A DNA stretch of 64,000 bases from an uncultured bacterium (GTDB lineage: Bacteria; Bacillota; Clostridia; Oscillospirales; Acutalibacteraceae). Below the pieces are notes generated by a model that did no database searches, was not told the DNA's origin, and saw nothing but the letters and a program-made list of their open reading frames with translations. Below are positions 16,999-24,616 of the stretch, piece by piece; positions within the stretch are counted from its first letter, which is position 1; each line of letters starts with the position of its first letter. Location: assembly GCA_905215855.1 (NCBI GenBank), contig CAJMRT010000001.1, forward strand, positions 1 to 64,000, written 5' to 3'. The translations under genes were made by a program, and so were the position numbers.

Positions 16999-17814
16999 TC
17001 ACTTAAACTCATCGTCAAGGATTTCATCGAGGTTATTGACGATTGCGGTGACAATTTCGTACGAGCCGCCGGTTGAGATTGATTTCATAAGGGCGTTTAT
17101 ATTTTCCTCAAAATCTTTCGGCAAGAGGGGGCAATACTTTTTGCAAAGCTGAATTTGTCTTTTTTCACCGGGGTGAGTTTGGCGGTTAAGTGCAAAGATA
17201 ACATCAAAATAGCTTTCGAGAAAAGCGGTGATTCTGTGATTGACGCTGACAATATCGCCACGCTCCTGCGCCTTTTTAATCTGCTTGTCATATGACGGCA
17301 ATTTTCCGCTCAAGAGGTTGCGGTTGTTTTTGATAATCGCACTGCGAAGATTTTCGGGATAGTCAATCTGCGCCATATCTCTGAATTTTGTAAAAGTGCC
17401 TGTCTTGTCAAAGAGAACCTTGCTGTTCTTGATATTGTGCCAAAATGCGGTTGTATAGCCGTTAAAAGCCTTGCCGCCTTTGATTACAGTATCAATATAT
17501 TGACCGAACCTGTCAACTTCGCGATAGATTATGTCAACAGGAGTACCGTTGTTCATAACCGTGTTGTCTTCGCTCTCCCAATAATGATTGCCGAATTCTG
17601 CAATCGAACAGTATTTTCCGAGAAAATTTTCTCTTGTTTCACCTGTCGGAATTTCCGAGCAGTAAACATAAATATCGTAGTCCGAATTTTTATCGCTTGC
17701 ACCTGTTGAACGAGAACCGCCGAGTGCGACAGCCTCAACCGCATCAATCGACTTGAGTGCAAGCAAAATTTCTTCAAGGTTTGCGTCCTTAACATTGTAT
17801 TCCGCAAAATTCAT
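16999..17814 (-). CDS. Nucleotidyltransferase-fold protein (DUF4037-like)
   Basis: 271 residues. The N-terminal nucleotidyltransferase signature is GGSRSTGASDKNSDYDIYVY, with the metal-binding D-x-D and a third Asp probably at PVDIIY. A helical C-terminal domain of about 130 residues follows. It resembles DUF4037/aminoglycoside adenylyltransferase-like proteins that move an NMP to a small acceptor; the acceptor is unknown. AAAGGAGG lies upstream of the ATG. It follows the MATE pump gene by 27 bases on the same strand, so a resistance-type operon is possible but not shown. Confidence 0.75.
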   Translation of the reverse strand: MNFAEYNVKDANLEEILLALKSIDAVEAVALGGSRSTGASDKNSDYDIYVYCSEIPTGETRENFLGKYCSIAEFGNHYWESEDNTVMNNGTPVDIIYREVDRFGQYIDTVIKGGKAFNGYTTAFWHNIKNSKVLFDKTGTFTKFRDMAQIDYPENLRSAIIKNNRNLLSGKLPSYDKQIKKAQERGDIVSVNHRITAFLESYFDVIFALNRQTHPGEKRQIQLCKKYCPLLPKDFEENINALMKSISTGGSYEIVTAIVNNLDEILDDEFK

Positions 17815-17841
17815 AGTTTTGACCTCCTTTATTTTATGGTA

Positions 17842-19269
17842 TCATATTCCTTTGTCGGATGAAGCCGTAGCTTCTGCCGTTTCATTTGAGTTTGTTTTTT
17901 CATCAAGCACAACTCTCTTGCCTCTCCAGCCGCCTTTTATCCAGCGAATAAGCACAACAACACCTCTGAAAATCTCATCGGCTGCCATAGCAATCCAAAT
18001 GCCGGTAAGTCCCATTCCAAAGAAAATGCCGAGCAGCCAGCCGAGTCCAACGCTCAAAATCCACATTGAGAAGATTGCGAGTGCGGTCGGAAATTTAACA
18101 TCGCCTGCGGCTTTCATACTGTTAATTATAACAAGGTTTGTTGTTCTGCCAAATTCAAGAATAATCGCAATAAACATAACCGATGATCCAAGTGCAATAA
18201 CAGCCTTGTCGCTTGTGAAAAGTCCGAATGTAAACGGCGAAATCAGCCAGTTTACAATTGCAACCGAAATGGAAATTATCATACCGAAACGCAGAGTTTT
18301 CAACACTCTGTGATATGCAAAATCGTAATCGTGAGCGCCTACGCTGTGACCGACAATAATCTGTGTTGCTGTTGCAGCGGCAAGTGCAATCATATAGGTG
18401 AACATCGAAAGCATATTTGCATAGATTTTTGCGTTGATTGCAACGATACCCATTGTGTTGATAAATGCCTGCAAAATCAGCTGTGAGCAGTTGTAGGAAA
18501 TATTCTCGCCCGCTGTCGGAATACCGAGTTTTAAAAGGCTTTTGAGAACATCATATGGGAACGGGCGGAGATATTTAAGGCTGAACTTGCCTTTGATAAC
18601 TGTGTAGAAGTAGACGATTGCGGCAATTACTGCAATAACTCTGCTTGCGCAGGTTGAAACAGCCGCACCCGATGCGCCAAGTCCGAGTACCTTAAGAGGT
18701 CCGTAGAGCAAAAGAGCGTTTCCGCAGATGTTTATAATATTCATTCCAAGTCCGATAATCATACCGAAAACGGTCTTGCCGTTGCTTGCAAAAACTGAGT
18801 TAAAAGCGTTGATAAGTGCCTGAGTAAAGATTGTACCGCCAACTATTCTCATATACATATCGGATTCGTCAAGCATTGTGGCAGGCACCTGCATTGCCTC
18901 AAGCAGATTGCGGCTGAATATGAACACAACAAGGCTGATGACAATACTCAGCACAAGGTTGAACGACAACGCAACCGTGTAAATCATATTCATCTTTTCT
19001 TTTTTGCCTGCACCGAGGTACTGGCTGACGATAATACCGGTTGCACTTGATATAATGTTAAAGGCAAGCGTCAAAAAACCGAGAATTTGGTTTGCGTTGC
19101 CGATTGCACCAACGGCGGTATTGTTATAGTTTGAAAGCATAATTGTGTCAACATAGCCGAGTGAAACACCGAGCAAAAGCTGTAAAAATATCGGCCATGC
19201 AAGCTTGATTACGCTCTGTTTCATAACAGAATCATTTGAATTTTTGAGTTTTGAAGAAGTATCAGACAT
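17842..19269 (-). CDS. MATE family efflux transporter
   Basis: 475 residues with about twelve membrane helices in two similar halves. The opening IKLAWPIFLQLLLGVSLGYV is the MATE N-terminal pattern (P and D/T in helix 1, with YVDTIMLSNY next). The N-terminal tail of about 18 residues and the C-terminal tail are polar and probably cytosolic. MATE proteins export cationic drugs or metabolites using Na+ or H+. GGAGAA lies 8 bases upstream of the ATG. The nucleotidyltransferase gene follows in the same direction. Confidence 0.93.
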   Translation of the reverse strand: MSDTSSKLKNSNDSVMKQSVIKLAWPIFLQLLLGVSLGYVDTIMLSNYNNTAVGAIGNANQILGFLTLAFNIISSATGIIVSQYLGAGKKEKMNMIYTVALSFNLVLSIVISLVVFIFSRNLLEAMQVPATMLDESDMYMRIVGGTIFTQALINAFNSVFASNGKTVFGMIIGLGMNIINICGNALLLYGPLKVLGLGASGAAVSTCASRVIAVIAAIVYFYTVIKGKFSLKYLRPFPYDVLKSLLKLGIPTAGENISYNCSQLILQAFINTMGIVAINAKIYANMLSMFTYMIALAAATATQIIVGHSVGAHDYDFAYHRVLKTLRFGMIISISVAIVNWLISPFTFGLFTSDKAVIALGSSVMFIAIILEFGRTTNLVIINSMKAAGDVKFPTALAIFSMWILSVGLGWLLGIFFGMGLTGIWIAMAADEIFRGVVVLIRWIKGGWRGKRVVLDEKTNSNETAEATASSDKGI

Positions 19270-19641
19270 AATATGTTCTCCGTTGAATAAAATGATTTAT
19301 ATATGTTTTTATGTATTGAATGTTTTGTAAAAATAAATTCTCTGTAAATTGTGCATTGCCGTTGTTCTGACTGCTTGACCGCTTTAATTTTCAGTTGTAT
19401 AATCTAATTGCGGATGATTGTTGCCCTTTAGGCAAAATCATCACAGGACTTCATTGAAAATTAGCATTTCCAATGAACCCCTTGGGAGCTTGCGCTCCTT
19501 CGCAATGATTGCAATCTGTCGCAATCTCTGCTCTTTGCAAGCAAAGCAGAGCATTGCTCCGATTTAAATTTAATGCGGTTTATTGCAGGCCATTCAGAAT
19601 AAAATTAGAAAAATAACGCAAATGCGAAAGGATAAATAAAT
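19270..19641. other. Intergenic region holding repeat R6
   Basis: No gene is seen between the divergent MATE and LOG genes. Most of the sequence is the compound hairpin repeat at 19411-19570; the rest is AT-rich leader sequence for both genes. Confidence 0.7.
19411..19570 (-). repeat. Compound hairpin repeat R6, copy 2
   Basis: The block 19484-19570 is the reverse complement of 8005-8090 with roughly 85% identity by eye. Beside it lie a nested hairpin (GATGATT 19413-19419 / AATCATC 19436-19442, inner TTGCC/GGCAA) and a simple hairpin (TTCATTG 19450-19456 / CAATGAA 19471-19477). The stems differ in sequence from those of copy 1 but the architecture is similar. Confidence 0.55.
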
Positions 19642-20235
19642 ATGAATATATGTGTTTTTGGCTCATCAAGTGAGCAAATTGATAAAATCTATCTTGAATC
19701 TGCCGAGCATCTCGGCAAAAAGATTGCCGAAAAAGGCTACAACCTTGTTTTCGGTGCGGGAAAATACGGCGTTATGGGTGCGTCAGTCCGTGGCGCACAC
19801 GGCGCAGGCGGTCACACAATCGGAGTTACACCCGATTTTTTTATTGATGTGGGTGTTGTTTTCGACAAATGCTCCGAACTTATTGTAACAGATACAATGC
19901 GTGAACGCAAAGGTATTATGGAAGATAAAGCGGACGCTTTTGTAATTTGTGCCGGCGGTATGGGTACTTTTGAAGAGTTTTTTGAGGTTCTCACACTCAA
20001 ACAGCTCCGCAGACATTCAAAGCCTATCATTATATATAATGTAAAAGGCTACTACAATTCAATGCTTGCAATGCTTGACAATGCCGTAAGTGAAAAGTTT
20101 ATGACCAATGCCTGTAACAGGCTCTACACGATTGCCGATACCGAAGAAGAGGTTTTCAATCAGCTCGAGAATTATGTTCCGTTCACCTACAATAAATATG
20201 AGTTTCTCAAAAAGGACGGTGAGCAGAATGGCTGA
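19642..20235 (+). CDS. LOG family protein (cytokinin riboside phosphoribohydrolase-like)
   Basis: 197 residues. The Rossmann-like SLOG fold starts MNICVFGSSSEQ. The family motif PGGxGTxxE appears as AGGMGTFEEFFE, and the upstream R of MRERKG is conserved. LOG proteins cleave the base from nucleoside 5'-monophosphates; bacterial members are often called lysine decarboxylases by error. AAAGGA lies 9 bases upstream of the ATG. The next small gene overlaps the last bases of this one, so they are translationally coupled. Confidence 0.88.
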   Translation: MNICVFGSSSEQIDKIYLESAEHLGKKIAEKGYNLVFGAGKYGVMGASVRGAHGAGGHTIGVTPDFFIDVGVVFDKCSELIVTDTMRERKGIMEDKADAFVICAGGMGTFEEFFEVLTLKQLRRHSKPIIIYNVKGYYNSMLAMLDNAVSEKFMTNACNRLYTIADTEEEVFNQLENYVPFTYNKYEFLKKDGEQNG

Positions 20236-20401
20236 CAAATGCGAATTCTGCGCCAACTTTGTGAGCGATGACGAATTCGGCGATTATTGCAGTATCAACC
20301 TTGATGAAGATGAAATGGCAAGATTTCTTATGCAGAACACCGACACCTGCCACTATTTTCAGCTTTATGATGAGTACAAAATAGTGAGAAAACAAAATTA
20401 A
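20228..20401 (+). CDS. Small DUF6472-like protein
   Basis: 57 residues. The ATG overlaps the stop of the LOG gene by 8 bases. It has Cys pairs CEFC and two later Cys (DYCSI, DTCHYF), which could bind a metal. The core NLDEDEMARFL and the ending YKIVRKQN match small Clostridia proteins that I recall as DUF6472. Function unknown. Overlap with the LOG gene implies coupled expression. Confidence 0.75.
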   Translation: MADKCEFCANFVSDDEFGDYCSINLDEDEMARFLMQNTDTCHYFQLYDEYKIVRKQN

Positions 20402-20682
20402 ATAATTTACAACAGCAATATAATAAAATAAGTTACACGGTTGTAACTTTTACCTCAAAATCTATTAAATGTCGATTATTATTATTGTAAACCTAAAATC
20501 CCCTTAATTAAAGGGGATTTTTTGTTTTTTTATATCATTTTAAAGGTTAGAATATAGATAAAAGACAAGAAGATTAAGTCCGATAAAATATTATCGAAAA
20601 AGAAAAGTTTAGAGAAATGCACAAATGCAATGTGAAAATCTTGTGAATTCATCCAAAAAATATGACAGAGGACAAATAATTA
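20402..20682. other. Intergenic region before the fibre locus
   Basis: It holds the terminator of the LOG operon (20495-20530) and then AT-rich sequence with no gene, leading to the promoter at 20683. Confidence 0.6.
20495..20530 (+). terminator. Strong terminator after the LOG operon
   Basis: AAAATCCCCTT / AAGGGGATTTT is a perfect 11-bp stem with a 4-base AATT loop and a long T run. It isolates the fibre locus from upstream transcription. Confidence 0.9.
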
Positions 20683-20711
20683 TTGCAAAATGTGCGTTTG
20701 AGGTATAGAAT
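20683..20711 (+). promoter_or_regulatory. Promoter of the fibre locus
   Basis: TTGCAA and TAGAAT are separated by 17 bases. The leader to the ATG at 20776 is about 58 bases. Confidence 0.6.
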
Positions 20712-20775
20712 ATTATTATATTTTGTACAGCGGTGCGTCATTTTAGCGCATTATATTTATGAGGAGAGGGTTTTT

Positions 20776-21594
20776 ATGGGCCTTTTTAACAAGATTATTG
20801 ATAAGATGGTCAGCGACAAAGTTCCATTTAAAAAGAGAAAAAGGCTGATTGTTTTTGTTGCAATCATAACCCTTCTTTCAATGACAACAGCAACGGTTGC
20901 ATGGTTTTCGGTAAATACTTTCGCAGGTGTTGATAAGCTTGATTTGAATATCAGCCTTGCCGCTCAGCTTAAAGTAAGTATGGAAAACCACGGCAAAGAC
21001 CTTGAAAAATACGGCAAGGTAATCACAAATGAAATGATTGACGATTACCTTAAAAAGCACGGTTCAAGCCTTGAGGACACGGTACTTGACCCTGTTACAA
21101 CAAGAGAGGGTACGGAGTTCACCAATCAGCGCGGCACAGTCAGAGAGCCTAACAAGCACAGCTACCTTGAGTTTGAATGTTACTTCATTGCGACTGAGGA
21201 AATGTGGGTTCACCTCACAACCGAAAGCACAAAAGCAGGCGCTGATGACGGTACAAAGGTATCGACAGAATCAACCGGTGCAAAGGCTGATGTAGTAAAT
21301 TGTACGAGAGTTGATTTCACAGCCGAGGGAGCAGGCAACGGCACAACAATTTATGAGCCGAACAGAAGCACTCCCGTAAACGGACAGACAACTTTTGATT
21401 TGCCGTCAGGTTCAATGGTTTACTCAAACAACACAAGGCTTTTCCATCTTAATCAGCTCGAACCGGTTAAGGTAACAGTTCGTCTTTGGATTGAGGGCAA
21501 CGACCCCGAGTGTGATGACGATGTTCAGGACGCACAGCTTTCGGTACAGCTTGGCTTTGTCGGATGCGATAAGGACAATAAACCGATCAGTTAA
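20776..21594 (+). CDS. TasA-like SipW-dependent secreted protein 1
   Basis: 272 residues from ATG 20776, preceded by GAGGAGAGGG; an upstream in-frame start at 20683 lies on the promoter. A basic N-terminus (KKRKRL) is followed by one hydrophobic helix ending TTATVAWFS, the signal type processed by SipW signal peptidases. The mature part of about 235 residues is beta-rich in appearance. It ends with RLWIEGNDPECDDDV, a motif shared with the other secreted proteins of this locus. It is probably an accessory subunit of a surface fibre. First gene of the locus. Confidence 0.75.
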   Translation: MGLFNKIIDKMVSDKVPFKKRKRLIVFVAIITLLSMTTATVAWFSVNTFAGVDKLDLNISLAAQLKVSMENHGKDLEKYGKVITNEMIDDYLKKHGSSLEDTVLDPVTTREGTEFTNQRGTVREPNKHSYLEFECYFIATEEMWVHLTTESTKAGADDGTKVSTESTGAKADVVNCTRVDFTAEGAGNGTTIYEPNRSTPVNGQTTFDLPSGSMVYSNNTRLFHLNQLEPVKVTVRLWIEGNDPECDDDVQDAQLSVQLGFVGCDKDNKPIS

Positions 21595-21599
21595 AAGAA

Positions 21600-21723
21600 G
21601 AGCCGAGGTTCGCAGCCCTGAAATAACGACCGGCGAGGACTAAGCCGAGAAAATCACGAAAGTGATTGGAGCGGATTAGACGAGTGGGAGTTATTTAAGG
21701 GACAGCGGAGAACAACGAGGCTT
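21600..21723 (+). ncRNA. Candidate structured RNA between fibre genes
   Basis: A stem of 11 pairs in 12 (CCCTGAAATAAC 21616-21627 with GTTATTTAAGGG 21690-21701) encloses two hairpins. These are CGGC/GCCG (21631-21634, 21644-21647) and AATCAC-GAAA-GTGATT (21652-21667), a perfect 6-bp stem capped by a GNRA tetraloop. Outside the main stem GTTC/GAAC (21608-21611, 21710-21713) and AGCC/GGCT (21601-21604, 21719-21722) can also pair. The stretch is purine-rich, has no ORF and no T tail, so it is not a terminator. It lies in the 5' leader of the second fibre gene. I do not recognise an Rfam family. Confidence 0.5.
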
Positions 21724-21801
21724 GACAAAAAGAAGAACCGTGGTTACAAAACCACCTAACTAATATATGTAAAGATTTAACTTTTGAGGGGAGAGAAAAA
21801 C

Positions 21802-22608
21802 TTGTTCGGAAAAAAGAAACCAAAAATTGAACAACCGATTACTCCCGAGGAGTTAAGTCGCTTAAATGATAAGAAAATGGCAGATTCCGAGATTGAACAT
21901 TTTCATGTAAAAAATGATTCAATCGAGATTGTAAAATACAAAAAGCGCAGACGGCTTTTGAGCATTATCCTTTCGGTCTGCATAATCATTCTTCTTATTC
22001 TGTTCATTGTTTCAACGCTTGTAACGCAATGGGGCGATTTGATTATCAGCATTGATTCTCCTGCCGTAAAAAAAGGTATCGTGCTTAGCGAAGACGCTGA
22101 CTTCAAAACTCAGTGTGCTTCACTTACTGCGGAGCAGGTTAAGGATGTTACAAACATTACATATTCATGGCTTCCTGTTGACCTTGACACAAGCAAGGAC
22201 GGTGCGCACAACGGCAAAAACTATGTTGCTTATACATTCTATTGTAAAAATAACGGACAGGTCGAGCTTGACTATGACGCAGTGCTTGAAATCACAGGTG
22301 CGGCTAAGTCGGCAGATGAAGCAACCCGAGTTATGATTTACAAAAACGGCAAGGGCTCAATTTACGGCAAAGGTCAGTACAAGGACAGAAGCAAAGCCGA
22401 AACCGATTGCACAAAGTTTGTAAGCGATAAGGAAGTTTATAAAACATCAACCGAAAAATTCAAGGTTGGCGATATTGACAAATACACAATCGTAATCTGG
22501 ATTGAGGGTAACGACCCCGAATGTATCGACGATATCCGAAACGGTCATGTAAGAATGAGAATGCTGTTCTCGGTTCGTGACGATGAAGAATCCACAGCAA
22601 AACCGTAA
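21802..22608 (+). CDS. Membrane-anchored fibre-locus protein 2
   Basis: 268 residues from a TTG start at 21802, 8 bases after GAGGGGAG; a TTG at 21784 overlaps that site. The first 50 residues are charged and cytosolic (FGKKKPKIEQPITPEE, then KYKKRRR), and one helix spans about 51-72. The helix lacks the AWF ending of its neighbours and is followed by VTQWGDLIISIDS. The outer domain ends IVIWIEGNDPECIDDIRNG, the shared C-terminal motif. It may be a membrane anchor or base subunit of the fibre. Confidence 0.68.
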   Translation: MFGKKKPKIEQPITPEELSRLNDKKMADSEIEHFHVKNDSIEIVKYKKRRRLLSIILSVCIIILLILFIVSTLVTQWGDLIISIDSPAVKKGIVLSEDADFKTQCASLTAEQVKDVTNITYSWLPVDLDTSKDGAHNGKNYVAYTFYCKNNGQVELDYDAVLEITGAAKSADEATRVMIYKNGKGSIYGKGQYKDRSKAETDCTKFVSDKEVYKTSTEKFKVGDIDKYTIVIWIEGNDPECIDDIRNGHVRMRMLFSVRDDEESTAKP

Positions 22609-22722
22609 TTTTCGGTACAGTATTACATCAACTTGGTATTATGTGCCTCGGCACTGATATAGTAAAAAATCCCTATGGTGTTTTAGGGACAAAAATTAAT
22701 TTTATTTAGGAGGAATTTCTCT

Positions 22723-23499
22723 ATGAAAACAACATCAAGAAAGAGATTGTTAATCTCTTCCGTAGCAATGCTCCTCGTAGCAATGCTCGCACTTGGTACA
22801 GCAACATTTGCTTGGTTCACATCAAGCACAACAGCAACAGCAAGCAATATCAATGTTAAGACAATCAAGTCTTCAGAACTCCAGATTTCAAAGTCTACAA
22901 GAGTTTGGGGCACAACAGTAGATTACGCAACAGCTAACAAGGTTCTTCTTCCAACTTCAACAGTAGATGGTAAAGCTTGGTTCACAGCTAACGCTGAAAC
23001 AAGAAACAGCTACAAGAAGGCTGATGATGTTGACTTTAGCCCGGCTACTGTTACAGCTGAAAACAACTCATACTATTTCACAGAAGAACTCAATGTTCGT
23101 AACAACGGTTCTGCTGATGTAAACAATGCTAAGATTGAGATTACATTCCCAGCTGCTGCTGAATATGCTCGTGTAGCTGTTCAGGAAGTTAAGAGCGATG
23201 GTACAGTAGTTGGCGACTTTAAGACTTCTGTATATGATAATGCAGGTGCAGCGTATGAAGCTGTTAAGAATGCTACAACAACAGAAGAAATCACACCTAA
23301 GACAGATTACACAGTAAAAATCGGCGACCTTAAGGGTAAAGATACTCTCGGCGGCGGTGCTACAACAGGTGAAGCTAAGTACTACAAGATTTTCGTATGG
23401 TTCGAAGGTCAGGATGTTGATTGTAACGATACAACAGCAGGTCAGGCAGTTCCTAATGTAACATTTACAGTAACTGGTGATACAGCTTCTCAGACTTAA
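22723..23499 (+). CDS. TasA-like major fibre subunit candidate
   Basis: 258 residues. AGGAGG precedes the ATG. The signal (RKRLLISSVAMLLVAMLALG, then TATFAWFTSS) is the classical SipW/TasA type. The mature protein is Thr/Ala/Asn-rich and ends near VWFEGQDVDCNDTT. Codon use differs from its neighbours: Thr is almost always ACA, with GCT/GCA for Ala and CGT/AGA for Arg, as in highly expressed genes. It sits directly before a SipW-type peptidase gene. I infer it is the main subunit of a fibre or biofilm matrix; camelysin-like peptidase homology cannot be excluded. Confidence 0.78.
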   Translation: MKTTSRKRLLISSVAMLLVAMLALGTATFAWFTSSTTATASNINVKTIKSSELQISKSTRVWGTTVDYATANKVLLPTSTVDGKAWFTANAETRNSYKKADDVDFSPATVTAENNSYYFTEELNVRNNGSADVNNAKIEITFPAAAEYARVAVQEVKSDGTVVGDFKTSVYDNAGAAYEAVKNATTTEEITPKTDYTVKIGDLKGKDTLGGGATTGEAKYYKIFVWFEGQDVDCNDTTAGQAVPNVTFTVTGDTASQT

Positions 23500-23560
23500 T
23501 TGAATTTAATATTTAATTAACCTAAATTTCGCAAAATTCTTAACGCAATGGAGACCCCTT

Positions 23561-24304
23561 ATGAAAAAAGTTATAAAAAGAATAGTAAACATAGTAATTG
23601 ATATTATTGTAGTTTTGATTCTGGCAGTTTCGGTTTTAATCGTTACATTGTCACTAACTTCCAAATCATCAGGGGTCCCCAATATTTTCGGTGTTGCACC
23701 CCTCAGCGTTCTGACAGGTTCAATGGAAGATACAATTAATACAGGCGATCTTATTTTCTGCGAGGTTACAAATGATCCTTCATATGAATATAAGAAAGGC
23801 GATATTGTTACTTTCCATAAGGATATCAACGGTAAATCTGAACTCAATACTCACCGAATTGTTGAGGTTGTTAAGGATGACAACATTACCTATTACAGAA
23901 CACAGGGTGACAATAAGAAAACTAACCCAGAGCCCGATGAAGAACTTCAAACTTCTTCAACTATTGTCGCCAAATACACAGGTATGAAGATTGGCGGCGT
24001 GGGTAACTTTTTAAGCTTTATCAGAACTCAGCTTGGATTTTTCCTCTGCGTTCTGCTTCCGATGATTATTTTCTTTGTTTATGAAGCAATCAGAGTTATT
24101 CTCAACCTCCTTGCCTACAATAAGGAAAAAACTCTCGAAGAGGCAAAGCTTGCGGTTGATTCCGCCGAGCTTACCGAAGAACAGAAAAAGAGAGCTATTG
24201 AGGAATATCTTGCCTCCGTCGGAGAAAATCAGGACAAGGCGGAAAATGAGCCCGAAGTACAAACACCTGCTGACGGCAATAACTCCGCTGATAATTCCGA
24301 TTAA
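23561..24304 (+). CDS. sipW: SipW-type signal peptidase I
   Basis: 247 residues. An N-terminal helix is followed by the S26 catalytic site. The nucleophile is Ser54 (VLTGSMEDTI) and the general base is His98 (LNTHRIVEV) instead of the usual Lys, which marks the archaeal/ER-like SipW group. A second helix lies near 146-170, and a long acidic cytosolic tail (about 185-247) follows. These enzymes cut the AWF-type signals of TasA-like proteins. It lies next to the presumed main subunit. ATG start with GGAG nearby. Confidence 0.9.
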   Translation: MKKVIKRIVNIVIDIIVVLILAVSVLIVTLSLTSKSSGVPNIFGVAPLSVLTGSMEDTINTGDLIFCEVTNDPSYEYKKGDIVTFHKDINGKSELNTHRIVEVVKDDNITYYRTQGDNKKTNPEPDEELQTSSTIVAKYTGMKIGGVGNFLSFIRTQLGFFLCVLLPMIIFFVYEAIRVILNLLAYNKEKTLEEAKLAVDSAELTEEQKKRAIEEYLASVGENQDKAENEPEVQTPADGNNSADNSD

Positions 24305-24616
24305 GTTATGACAAATTTGTCCCTAACGCACTAATAGCGTTTATCGTAACGGTATATTTCTTTCTCAGTCTCAAAGCTGAGAAAGAAATACAGTTACAGC
24401 TTACAGTAAAAACACAACAGAAATTATCAGTTAATTTATAACGGTGGACCGTGTTTTTTATATAAAATACGGATTTTCTGATAATACAAAAACAACAGAT
24501 TAACACAAAACCGTTTCCATCGGAAACGAACGGCAGTCGCTGATTGCCGCAACATAAGGCGATGAAGTTTCGCCTAAAGAAGATGAGAGTAGATTTTTTT
24601 AAGGAGACGAAGTACC
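24305..24616. other. Intergenic leader with several hairpins
   Basis: No gene. A perfect 13-bp stem lies at 24356-24389 (ATTTCTTTCTCAG / CTGAGAAAGAAAT, 8-base loop, no T run). It is followed by weaker hairpins near 24450-24474, 24512-24530 and 24557-24578 and a T run (24593-24600) just before the next gene. The block separates the subunit/SipW genes from the ATPase and may set their relative expression by processing or attenuation. Confidence 0.5.

Noticed and set aside
21600..21783. A known riboswitch, tRNA or plain terminator before the second fibre gene
   Set aside because: No tRNA-like cloverleaf, no T run and no riboswitch core that I recognise; kept as an unassigned structured RNA.
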